This document shows, in pieces, positions 35,495 to 44,144 of a DNA stretch of 64,000 nucleotides. The position numbers and the translations under genes are program-made. Source of the stretch: Nonomuraea maritima (GTDB taxonomy: Bacteria > Actinomycetota > Actinomycetes > Streptosporangiales > Streptosporangiaceae); NCBI RefSeq assembly GCF_900100395.1, contig NZ_FNFB01000015.1, positions 62,001 to 126,000 of the forward strand, given 5' to 3'. The notes beneath the pieces were generated by a model. The model saw only the letters and a list, made by a program, of their open reading frames with translations, made no database searches and was not told where the DNA came from. The stretch's first letter is position 1. Each line of letters begins with the position of its first letter.

Positions 35495-35520
35495 ACGAGT
35501 GAGTACTCGCTCAGTACGCT
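35491..35520 (+). promoter_or_regulatory. Autoregulated leaderless promoter of the TetR-ABC exporter operon
   Basis: TTGAAC (35491-35496) and TACGCT (35515-35520) have an 18-base spacer occupied by the near-palindrome GAGTGAGTACTCGCTC (35497-35512, one mismatched pair). The ATG is 7 bases after the -10. The layout and the GAGTGAG half-site repeat those of the TetR gene at 10561. Confidence 0.7.
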
Positions 35521-35527
35521 CTTCGGC

Positions 35528-36145
35528 ATGACCAAAAGGCGAAGAGTGCCGGCCATGGCGCCCGAGGACCGACGTGCCGCACTCATCGCCGCCACCCTGC
35601 CCCTCCTGCGCGAACACGGCACCGCGATCAGCACGCGTCAGATCGCCGAGGCCGCCGGCGTGGCCGAGGGCACGATCTTCGGCGTCTTCCCCGACAAGGC
35701 ATCCCTCGTGCGGGCGGCGCTGATGCACGCGTTCGACCCCCAGCCGGCGGTGGCCGCCCTCCACGCCATCGACCAGCCCGACCTGCGCGTACGGCTCCGC
35801 GAGGCGGTCGCGGCGCTGCGCGCCCGCATGAGCGCCAACGCCAACCTGGCCGCCGTCCCCCGGGAGCTCATGGCCGACGACGCCGAGTTCCGCGACCGCA
35901 TGATGGCCGCACGGCACTGCATGGCCGACGCGCTCGCCGTCCTGGTGGAGCCCGACCGGCACCGGCTGCGCCGCTCTCCCGAGGCCACGGCGCAGATGCT
36001 GCTCATGCTGGTCGCGGTGACCGTGCACCGCGGCACCGCGGTCCCCGACTTCGGCGACATGGACGACGACGAGATCGTCTCCGTCCTGCTCGACGGGCTG
36101 CTCGTCCGGGCCGACTCCTCCCCCTCCACAGAAAGCTCCCCCTGA
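35528..36145 (+). CDS. TetR-family repressor of the ABC exporter operon
   Basis: A 205-aa protein with HTH ALIAATLPLLREHGTAIST then RQIAEAAGVAEGTIFGVFPD at residues about 18-62, closely alike to the TetR at 10561. Its stop and the exporter start share one base (TGATG), so it is the first gene of a three-gene operon whose product pumps out a compound, and the operator in its promoter gives direct feedback. The inducer is unknown; the C-terminal domain is short of Cys and rich in Met. Confidence 0.9.
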   Translation: MTKRRRVPAMAPEDRRAALIAATLPLLREHGTAISTRQIAEAAGVAEGTIFGVFPDKASLVRAALMHAFDPQPAVAALHAIDQPDLRVRLREAVAALRARMSANANLAAVPRELMADDAEFRDRMMAARHCMADALAVLVEPDRHRLRRSPEATAQMLLMLVAVTVHRGTAVPDFGDMDDDEIVSVLLDGLLVRADSSPSTESSP

Positions 36146-37881
36146 TGCTGCTTCGCCTCCTGCGGGGCCAGTTGCGGCCGTACGGGAAAGAGATCACGCT
36201 CGTCGTCCTCTTCCAGTTCGTGCAGACGCTGGCCACGCTCTATCTCCCCACGCTGAACGCCGACATCATCGACTACGGCGTCGTCACCGGCGACACCGGT
36301 TACATCGCGCGCATCGGGCTGGTGATGCTCGGCGTGACGCTCGTCCAGATCCTCTGCTCGGTCGTGGCCGTCTACTACGGCGCCCGTACCTCGATGGCGC
36401 TGGGCAGAGACCTGCGGGCCGCTATCTTCCACCGCGTCCAGGACTTCTCCGCCCAGGAGGTCAACAGGTTCGGCGCGCCGTCCCTCATCACGAGGACCAC
36501 GAACGACGTGCAGCAGATCCAGCTGCTCGCGCTGATGACGTTCACCCTGATGGTGGCCGCGCCGATCATGTGCGTCGGCGGCATCGTCCTCGCGCTGCGC
36601 CAGGACACGGCGCTGTCGTCGCTGCTGCTCGTCGTGCTGCCGGTGATGATCGTCATCGTCGGCACGATCGTGACGCTCATGCGTCCCCACTTCCGGGCGA
36701 TGCAGGAGCGCATCGACCGCATCAACCAGGTGCTGCGCGAGCAGATCACCGGCATCCGGGTCATCAGGGCGTTCGTCCGCGACCAGCACGAGCGCGAGCG
36801 GTTCGGCGTGGCCAACGCCCAGCTGACCGACGTGTCGCTGCGGGTCGGGCGGCTGATGGCGCTGATGTTCCCCACGGTCATGCTCGTCGTGAACGTCTCC
36901 AGCGTCGCCGTCATCTGGTTCGGCGGCCACCGCATCGCCGACGGCACCATGGAGGTGGGCGCGCTCACCGCCGTCATCTCCTACCTGATGCAGATCCTCA
37001 TGTCGGTGATGATGGCGATGTTCATGTTCATGATGATCCCCCGGGCCGAGGTCTGCGCCGAGCGCATCCAGGAGATCCTCGACACCGAGCCCACCGTCCA
37101 CCCGCCCGCGAAGCCCGTCACCCCGGAGCAGCGCATCGGCGAGCTCGAGATGCGCTCGGTCGACTTCCGCTACCCGGGCGCCGAGGAGCCGGTGCTGAAC
37201 GACATCACCTTCGTCGCGCGCCCCGGCCGCACGACCGCGATCATCGGCAGCACCGGCAGCGGCAAGACGACGCTGCTCAACCTCATCCCGCGCCTGTTCG
37301 ACGCGACCGAGGGGGAGGTGCTGGTCGACGGCGTCAACGTCCGCGACCTCGACGCCCGCGCGCTGTCCCGCGCGGTCGGGCTGGTCCCGCAGCAGCCCTA
37401 CCTGTTCACCGGCACCGTCGCCTCCAACCTCCGCTACGGCCGCCCCGACGCGACCGACGAGGAGCTGTGGCGCGCCCTCGAGGTGGCGCAGGCCCGCGAG
37501 TTCGTCGAGGCGATGCCCGGCGGCCTCGAGGAGCCCATCTCCCAGGGCGGCACGAACGTCTCCGGCGGTCAGCGCCAGCGCCTGGCCATCGCCAGGGCCC
37601 TCGTGCACCGGCCCGAGATCTACCTGTTCGACGACTCCTTCTCTGCCCTCGACTACGCCACGGACGCCCGGCTGCGCGCCGCGCTGGCCGAGGAGATCAC
37701 CGACGCCACGATCGTCATCGTGGCCCAGCGGGTGAACACGATCCGCGACGCCGACCGCATCCTCGTCCTCGACGAGGGCCGTGTGGTCGGCAGCGGCACC
37801 CACGGCGAGCTCATGACCAGCTGCCCGACGTACCGCGAGATCGTCCTTTCCCAGCTGACCGAACAGGAGGCCGCGGCGTGA
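36145..37881 (+). CDS. ABC exporter half-transporter with a degenerate catalytic site
   Basis: A 578-aa protein: six-helix transmembrane domain (residues about 1-310) fused to an ATPase domain. Walker A GSTGSGKT starts at Gly368; the signature VSGGQRQR is canonical. The Walker B ends LFDDS, with Asp497 replacing the catalytic Glu, and the switch position is Gln528 (IVAQRV) instead of His. These are the marks of the non-catalytic partner in heterodimeric exporters (LmrC/BmrC/TM287 type). The partner gene follows 37 bases later. Confidence 0.92.
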   Translation: MLLRLLRGQLRPYGKEITLVVLFQFVQTLATLYLPTLNADIIDYGVVTGDTGYIARIGLVMLGVTLVQILCSVVAVYYGARTSMALGRDLRAAIFHRVQDFSAQEVNRFGAPSLITRTTNDVQQIQLLALMTFTLMVAAPIMCVGGIVLALRQDTALSSLLLVVLPVMIVIVGTIVTLMRPHFRAMQERIDRINQVLREQITGIRVIRAFVRDQHERERFGVANAQLTDVSLRVGRLMALMFPTVMLVVNVSSVAVIWFGGHRIADGTMEVGALTAVISYLMQILMSVMMAMFMFMMIPRAEVCAERIQEILDTEPTVHPPAKPVTPEQRIGELEMRSVDFRYPGAEEPVLNDITFVARPGRTTAIIGSTGSGKTTLLNLIPRLFDATEGEVLVDGVNVRDLDARALSRAVGLVPQQPYLFTGTVASNLRYGRPDATDEELWRALEVAQAREFVEAMPGGLEEPISQGGTNVSGGQRQRLAIARALVHRPEIYLFDDSFSALDYATDARLRAALAEEITDATIVIVAQRVNTIRDADRILVLDEGRVVGSGTHGELMTSCPTYREIVLSQLTEQEAAA

Positions 37882-37918
37882 CCCCCGAGCGCGGAACCCT
37901 CACCACCAAGGAGGGCGC

Positions 37919-39874
37919 ATGACCGCCCAGGCGCCCGAGCGCCGCCCCCAGCCCCGGTTCGGCCCCGGCGCCCGGATGATGGCCGGGCCTACCGAGAAGG
38001 CCCACGACTTCCGCGGCACGATCCGCCGCGTGCTGCAGCTGCTGCAGCCAGAACGGGCCCTGCTGATCGTCATCCTCGTCCTCGGCACGGCCAGCGTCGC
38101 GCTGACCGTGACCGGCCCCAAGATCCTCGGCCACGCCACCGACGTGATCTTCTCCGGCATCATCGGCGGCAGCCTGCCCGCCGGGATCACCAAGGAACAG
38201 GCCGTGGCCGGGCTGCGCGCCAGGGGCCAGGACACGTTCGCCGACATGGTGTCGTCCATGAACGTGGTGCCCGGCCACGGCATCGACTTCACCGAGCTGG
38301 CCCACGTCCTCGCCTGGGTCCTCGTGATCTACCTGCTGGCGGCGGGGCTCGGCATCGCGCAGTTCCGGCTCACCACGATCGTCGTGCAGCGGTCGGCGTC
38401 GCGGCTGCGCGAGCGGATCGAGGCCAAGCTGTCCCGGCTGCCGCTCAGCTACTTCGACGGCCAGCCGCGCGGCGAGATCCTCAGCCGGGCCACCAACGAC
38501 ACCGACAACATCGCCCAGACGCTGCAGCAGACGATGAGCCAGCTCATCACCTCGGTGCTGACGGTCGTCGCGGTGCTGGTCATGATGTTCCTCATCTCGC
38601 CGGTCCTGGCGCTCATCGCGCTCGTCACGGTGCCGGTGTCGGTCGTCGTCACGGCCACCATCGGCAAGCGCTCGCAGCCGCAGTTCATCAAGCAGTGGGC
38701 GTCCACGGGCAAGCTCAACGGCCACATCGAGGAGATGTACGGCGGCCACACGCTGGTCAAGGTGTTCGGCAGGCAGGACGAGGCCGCCGAGACGTTCGAC
38801 CAGCACAACGACGCCCTGTTCAACTCGAGCTTCCGCGCCCAGTTCATCTCCGGCACCATCCAGCCCGCGATGATGTTCATCAGCAACATCAACTACGTGC
38901 TCGTCGCCGTGGTGGGCGGGCTCAAGGTCGCCTCGGGGTCGATCTCGCTGGGCGACGTGCAGGCGTTCATCCAGTACTCACGGCAGTTCAGCCAGCCGCT
39001 CACCCAGGTCGCCGGCATGGCGAGCCTCGTGCAGTCGGGCGCCGCCTCCGCCGAGCGGGTCTTCGAGCTGCTGGACGCGCCCGAGCAGTCGCCCGAGCCC
39101 GCCGAGCCCGCGCGTCCCGACCAGGTCAGGGGCCGGGTGGCGTTCGAGGACGTGTCCTTCCGCTACACCGAGGACCGTCCGCTGATCGAGAACCTGACGC
39201 TGACCGTGGAGCCCGGCCAGACCGTCGCCATCGTCGGCCCCACCGGGGCGGGCAAGACGACGCTGGTCAACCTCATCATGCGCTTCTACGAGGTGACCGG
39301 CGGCCGCATCATGCTCGACGGGGTCGACATCGCCCAGATGTCGCGCGAGGAGCTGCGCTCGAACATCGGCATGGTGCTGCAGGACGCCTGGCTGTTCGGC
39401 GGCACGATCGCGGAGAACATCGCCTACGGTTCGCAGGGCGCCACCCGCGAGCAGGTCGAGGCGGCCGCGGCCGCGGCCCACGTCGACCGCGTCGCGCACA
39501 CGCTGCCCGACGGTTACGACACCGTCCTCGACGAGGAGGGCGCGACGGTCAGCGCGGGCGAGAAGCAGCTCATCACGATCGCCAGGGCGTTCCTGTCCGA
39601 GCCGGCCATCCTGATCCTCGACGAGGCGACCAGCTCGGTCGACACCCGTACGGAGGTGCTGATCCAGCGGGCGATGAACTCGCTGCGCGAGGGGCGTACG
39701 AGCTTCGTGATCGCACACCGGCTGTCGACGATCCGCGACGCCAGCCTGATCCTGGTCATGGAGAACGGGCGCATCGTCGAGCAGGGCACGCACGAGTCGC
39801 TGCTGGCCGAGGGCGGCGCCTACGCCCGGCTGTACTCGGCCCAGTTCACGGCCGCCGCCACCGACGTCGACTGA
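37919..39874 (+). CDS. ABC exporter half-transporter, catalytic partner
   Basis: A 651-aa protein with a 30-40-residue Pro/Arg-rich tail before the transmembrane domain and an extended first external region (residues about 75-115). The ATPase has Walker A GPTGAGKT, a full Walker B ILILDEATSSVD with catalytic Glu, and H-loop IAHRLSTI, but its signature is VSAGEKQ instead of LSGGQ. Together with the preceding subunit this gives one consensus and one degenerate ATP site. AAGGAGGGC precedes the ATG. Substrate unknown; multidrug or lipid-like. Confidence 0.92.
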   Translation: MTAQAPERRPQPRFGPGARMMAGPTEKAHDFRGTIRRVLQLLQPERALLIVILVLGTASVALTVTGPKILGHATDVIFSGIIGGSLPAGITKEQAVAGLRARGQDTFADMVSSMNVVPGHGIDFTELAHVLAWVLVIYLLAAGLGIAQFRLTTIVVQRSASRLRERIEAKLSRLPLSYFDGQPRGEILSRATNDTDNIAQTLQQTMSQLITSVLTVVAVLVMMFLISPVLALIALVTVPVSVVVTATIGKRSQPQFIKQWASTGKLNGHIEEMYGGHTLVKVFGRQDEAAETFDQHNDALFNSSFRAQFISGTIQPAMMFISNINYVLVAVVGGLKVASGSISLGDVQAFIQYSRQFSQPLTQVAGMASLVQSGAASAERVFELLDAPEQSPEPAEPARPDQVRGRVAFEDVSFRYTEDRPLIENLTLTVEPGQTVAIVGPTGAGKTTLVNLIMRFYEVTGGRIMLDGVDIAQMSREELRSNIGMVLQDAWLFGGTIAENIAYGSQGATREQVEAAAAAAHVDRVAHTLPDGYDTVLDEEGATVSAGEKQLITIARAFLSEPAILILDEATSSVDTRTEVLIQRAMNSLREGRTSFVIAHRLSTIRDASLILVMENGRIVEQGTHESLLAEGGAYARLYSAQFTAAATDVD

Positions 39875-39895
39875 CCCGCCCGGAGTTGTGCGGCT

Positions 39896-39931
39896 CGTCA
39901 GTGCCGGAGCCGCGCGGCTCCGGCACTGACG
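39896..39931 (+). terminator. Perfect 16-bp stem terminator after the ABC exporter operon
   Basis: A perfect 36-base palindrome: arm CGTCAGTGCCGGAGCC, loop GCGC, and complementary arm, 22 bases after the exporter stop. Confidence 0.85.
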
Positions 39932-39956
39932 GTGGGCGCCGCTAGGGTGCGCTGTC

Positions 39957-41393
39957 ATGGTCGGCCGATTATTCGTGTGGGCCGCCGCGGCGACGACCGC
40001 GGCGGCGCCCACGCTCTACTCCCAGTTCCTGTCCGGCGGCCCCACGTCGTACTTCTACGCGACCATGTTCTCGGGGTGGTGCGCCGGGCATGAGATCAAC
40101 ACCCTGCTGCGCCCCGCGATGGCGGTCGTGTCGTCCGTTCCGCTGTTCCGGTACGACGGCACGCCGCTGATCGTCCTCGCCTTCGCGCTGTGGTGGCTGA
40201 GCGACCGGCGCGGCAGACCGGGCCTCGGCCGGGCGGTCGCGCGCACGGCGGCCGGTGTGCTGATCTTCGTGTCGCTTCGCCTGCTCGTGCCGCTCCTGAT
40301 CGACGCGGCGGCGGGGCCGCACTGCCTCGCCGCATGGGGGCCGGCGGAGCTGGTGAGCTTCACCGCGTACTGGCGGATCTACGAGCTGGTGCCGCCGATC
40401 CTCGTCCTCATCGCGGTACGGTCGCCCCGCCGCGCCTTCGTCCGGCGCGGACGCCCACTCCGGGTGACGGCCGCCGTCCTGACGGCTGCCGCGACGTTCC
40501 TGGTCGCGGCGCAGGCGGCCCCGAGCGGCCGGATCAGCACGGAGGGCGAGCTCGACTGCGCCGGTTTCGGCGACGGCACGGCCCGGCACCTGAGCCTGGC
40601 CGAGAAGACCTTCCTGTGCGACGTGCGCGGCCACAACGACTTCTACGGCCTGGGTGGCATCGAGATGTGGGCGCGGAGCTCCGACGCGGTGGTCCTCGCG
40701 CAGGGGCGACGGCTGTGCGCCCTGGCCCAGCGGTACGGCGGGAACCTCGACACGCCGCAGGTCAAGGACGCGCCGCACGGATCGCTGCGGAACGCGCTCG
40801 GACCACTGTGCCCGGCGGCGGCCGCGTGGCAGGTCAGGGAGGGCGAGCGCAGGCAGGCCGAGGAGCGGGAGTACTACGCCAAGGGGGAGCGGGCCTGCGC
40901 CGCGCACCCGGCGCACCGCCCCAGGATCAAGCCGGTACGTCAGCGCCGCACCACCATGTGGACCGAGTTCTGGGAGATCAACGCCTTCGACAAGGGCTTC
41001 GAGGAGACCATGCCGGACGAGACGCCGGAGCTGGTCGCCGATGTCGTCGGCAGCGCTCCGGGGATGCTGTCGTTCTGGGCCGCCCGCCAGACAGGGCACG
41101 CCTGCGTGACCGTCGAGTCCTACACCAGGCGGCCGCCCGTCGAGACCCGGCGCTGGAAGCAGGTGGTCGAGGTCGGCTACGAGAGCCCGACCGGCTCGCT
41201 GACCCTCCGCGACGGCATCGGGAACACGCTGGGCGGGCTCATCGCGGGCGGGCGTCCTGGCTCCTATCGGGTCCGCGTTCACCTGCGGGGCAGGGAGCTG
41301 GTCCAGGCTGTGCCGTGGCCGCCGGACGGCTCCGTGGAAATGCTGATCATGGTATACCCGGGCGAACGGAAGAGTTCCGTCATCTACCGATGA
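39957..41393 (+). CDS. Uncharacterised membrane protein with large soluble C-terminal region
   Basis: A 478-aa protein that I do not recognise. Residues 1-190 hold about four hydrophobic segments (LIVLAFALWWLSD; GVLIFVSLRLLVPLLI; LVPPILVLIAVR; AAVLTAAATFLVAAQAA). The remainder is soluble with several Cys (LDCAGFGDG, KTFLCDVRGH, GRRLCALAQ, LGPLCPAAA, GERACAAHP), spaced as if forming disulfides outside the cell. The last 150 residues look like a beta-sandwich. It is coupled by ATGA to the next gene, which argues for a joint function. Confidence 0.65.
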   Translation: MVGRLFVWAAAATTAAAPTLYSQFLSGGPTSYFYATMFSGWCAGHEINTLLRPAMAVVSSVPLFRYDGTPLIVLAFALWWLSDRRGRPGLGRAVARTAAGVLIFVSLRLLVPLLIDAAAGPHCLAAWGPAELVSFTAYWRIYELVPPILVLIAVRSPRRAFVRRGRPLRVTAAVLTAAATFLVAAQAAPSGRISTEGELDCAGFGDGTARHLSLAEKTFLCDVRGHNDFYGLGGIEMWARSSDAVVLAQGRRLCALAQRYGGNLDTPQVKDAPHGSLRNALGPLCPAAAAWQVREGERRQAEEREYYAKGERACAAHPAHRPRIKPVRQRRTTMWTEFWEINAFDKGFEETMPDETPELVADVVGSAPGMLSFWAARQTGHACVTVESYTRRPPVETRRWKQVVEVGYESPTGSLTLRDGIGNTLGGLIAGGRPGSYRVRVHLRGRELVQAVPWPPDGSVEMLIMVYPGERKSSVIYR

Positions 41394-41896
41394 GGTGTTC
41401 CTTGCGACCGTTACCCGAAGAGAGCCAGTGGCAGCTGCTGACCGAGGCCGGGCTGCACGAGGACTTCCAGGCCATGTGGATCGGGAGCGACGACCTCGAC
41501 GAGATCGCCGCCCGGCTCGGCCTCGACACCACCGGGGCCTTCGAGTGCGACCTGGCCACCGCGTTGCGCTGGCACGGCGCGGGGTCACACCCGTCCGTCT
41601 TCTGGTTCGGGCCGCACGCGCCCGGATGGACGGTCGTGCTGATGGTCGCGGGTGGGTTGCCCCTCTTCGAGCTGCCTGACGGCCGTGTGTTCACGTTCCG
41701 CTACCTGCGGGCGACCGGCGAGTTCCACGCCGTGCCCGGCCTGTACGACGCGGCTGGGCTCGACGACCTCGACCTCAAGGACCGGCACGGGGACGAGAGC
41801 GACATCGACCCGCACCTGGTCGCCGTCGGGCGGCTCACCGGCCGGTTCGTCGACCGTGCCTGGCTCGCGGAGCGGCGTACCCTCTGCCGGGGCTAG
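41390..41896 (+). CDS. Uncharacterised soluble protein paired with the preceding membrane protein
   Basis: A 168-aa acidic protein without signal peptide, starting MRCSLRPLPEESQWQLLTEA. Features are SDDLDEIAARLGLD, a Trp/Phe-rich strand stretch (SVFWFGPHAPGWTVVLMVAG) and many Asp near the C-terminus. The shape is reminiscent of small immunity- or SMI1/SUKH-type proteins but I cannot assign it. ATG 41390 lies within the stop of the upstream gene. Confidence 0.6.
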   Translation: MRCSLRPLPEESQWQLLTEAGLHEDFQAMWIGSDDLDEIAARLGLDTTGAFECDLATALRWHGAGSHPSVFWFGPHAPGWTVVLMVAGGLPLFELPDGRVFTFRYLRATGEFHAVPGLYDAAGLDDLDLKDRHGDESDIDPHLVAVGRLTGRFVDRAWLAERRTLCRG

Positions 41897-41955
41897 GCAG
41901 GTTCGGTACGAGGGGCGCCCGGATGCGCCCCTCGTACCTGTGACCAGCGACATGT

Positions 41956-41987
41956 CGAAATACGTCGTAAGCAGAGCTAATATTTCG
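41956..41987. promoter_or_regulatory. Inverted repeat over the promoter of the MarR-DrrAB-type operon
   Basis: CGAAATA (41956-41962) and TATTTCG (41981-41987) are perfect inverted arms 18 bp apart. The -10 TAATAT (41978-41983) overlaps the right arm and is 7 bases from the ATG, so the transcript is probably leaderless and subject to self-repression. Confidence 0.5.
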
Positions 41988-41990
41988 GAT

Positions 41991-42442
41991 ATGAGTACGG
42001 CAGATGTGCCCGAGGCCTTCGCCGCCGTCATGGGCGGGATCAACCGGCTGGTCCGGCGCAGGCTGCGGCGTGACCTCACCGGCCCCCGCCTGCGCGGCGC
42101 GCAGGTCGAACTGCTGCGGCTGGTCTCCGACAGCCCCGGCATCAGCGTCACGGCAGCGGCCAAGGAGCTCTACCTGGCGGGCAACTCGGTCTCCACGCTC
42201 GTCAACCAGCTCACCGAGGCGGGGCTGCTGCGGCGCGAGACCCGCCCCGAGGACCGCCGCTCCGCCCGGCTGCTCGTCACGCCAGAGGCCGAGGAGCGAT
42301 TGCGCGCCTGGCAGGAGCGCCGTACGGCACTCATCAGGGAACTCGTCGAACGGCTCGGCGACGACGACCAGGAGGCGCTCGCCGCCGCGCTCCCCGCACT
42401 GCGCAGGCTGGCCGACAGCCTGCGGGAAGAGGTGACGTCCGC

Positions 42443-42446
<4 letters not shown>
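41991..42446 (+). CDS. MarR-family regulator of the adjacent ABC exporter
   Basis: A 151-aa winged-helix protein. The core is GAQVELLRLVSDSPGISVTA, recognition region LAGNSVSTLVNQLTEAGLL and wing RPEDRRSARLLVTPEAEE. It is the first gene of an operon with an ABC ATPase (4-base overlap) and permease. Self-repression relieved by an exported compound is the usual scheme. Confidence 0.9.
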
Positions 42447-43294
<848 letters not shown>

Positions 43295-44104
43295 GGCCGG
43301 GCAGGGGCTGCTGTTCGTCCCGCCGCGCGCGCGGCCCGCCTGGCGGCTGATCCCGGCCAGGGTCGTCGCGATGTGCGTGGTGGAACTGCAGAAACTCCGC
43401 CACGACCGCACCGAGCTGTACACCCGCGCGATCCAGCCCGCGCTGTGGCTGGTGATCTTCGGGGAGACGTTCAACCGGCTCAACGTCATCCCGACCGGCG
43501 GCATCCCGTACCGCGACTACCTGGCCCCGGGGATCATCGCCCAGTCGACGATGTTCATCGCGATCTTCTACGGCATTCACATCATCTGGGAACGCGACTC
43601 CGGCGTGCTGACCAAGTTGCTGGTCACGCCGACCCCGCGGGCCGCGCTGGTCACCGGCAAGGCGTTCGCGGCCGGGGTGAAGGCGATGGTGCAGGCCCTG
43701 GTGGTGCTGGTCATCGCCGCGCTCCTCGGCGTGACGCTCACCTGGCAGCCGCTGCGCCTGGTCGGGATGCTCGCGGTCGTGGTGCTCGGCTCGGCGTTCT
43801 TCTCCTGCCTGTCGATGACCATCGCCGGGATCGCCCGTACCCGTGACCGGCTGCTCGGCATCGGGCAGGCCATCACCATGCCGCTGTTCTTCGCCTCCAA
43901 CGCGCTCTACCCGACCGCGTCCATGCCGAGCTGGCTGCAGGTGATCAGCGCGATCAACCCGCTCAGCTACGAGGTGAGCGCGCTGCGCGGGCTGCTGCTC
44001 GGCACCCCCACGAACCTGCCGCTCGACTTCGCGGTGCTGGTCGTGGCCGCGGCCCTCGGCATCGCGGCCGCCTCGGCGCTGCTCGGTCGGCTCGCCCGCT
44101 GAAC

Positions 44105-44136
44105 CGTTGGGCCGTGGCTCCCGCCACGGCCCAACG
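44105..44136. terminator. Bidirectional hairpin terminator between convergent genes
   Basis: Perfect 14-bp arms (CGTTGGGCCGTGGC and complement) around loop TCCC, between the permease stop (44102) and the nuclease stop (44145). Confidence 0.85.
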
Positions 44137-44144
44137 GGCGTCCG

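Noticed and set aside
40190..41896. Long plus-strand frame (568 codons) through the uncharacterised membrane gene
   Set aside because: Only its last 168 codons, from ATG 41390, are coding; the earlier part is the Arg/Gly-rich shadow of the gene at 39957.
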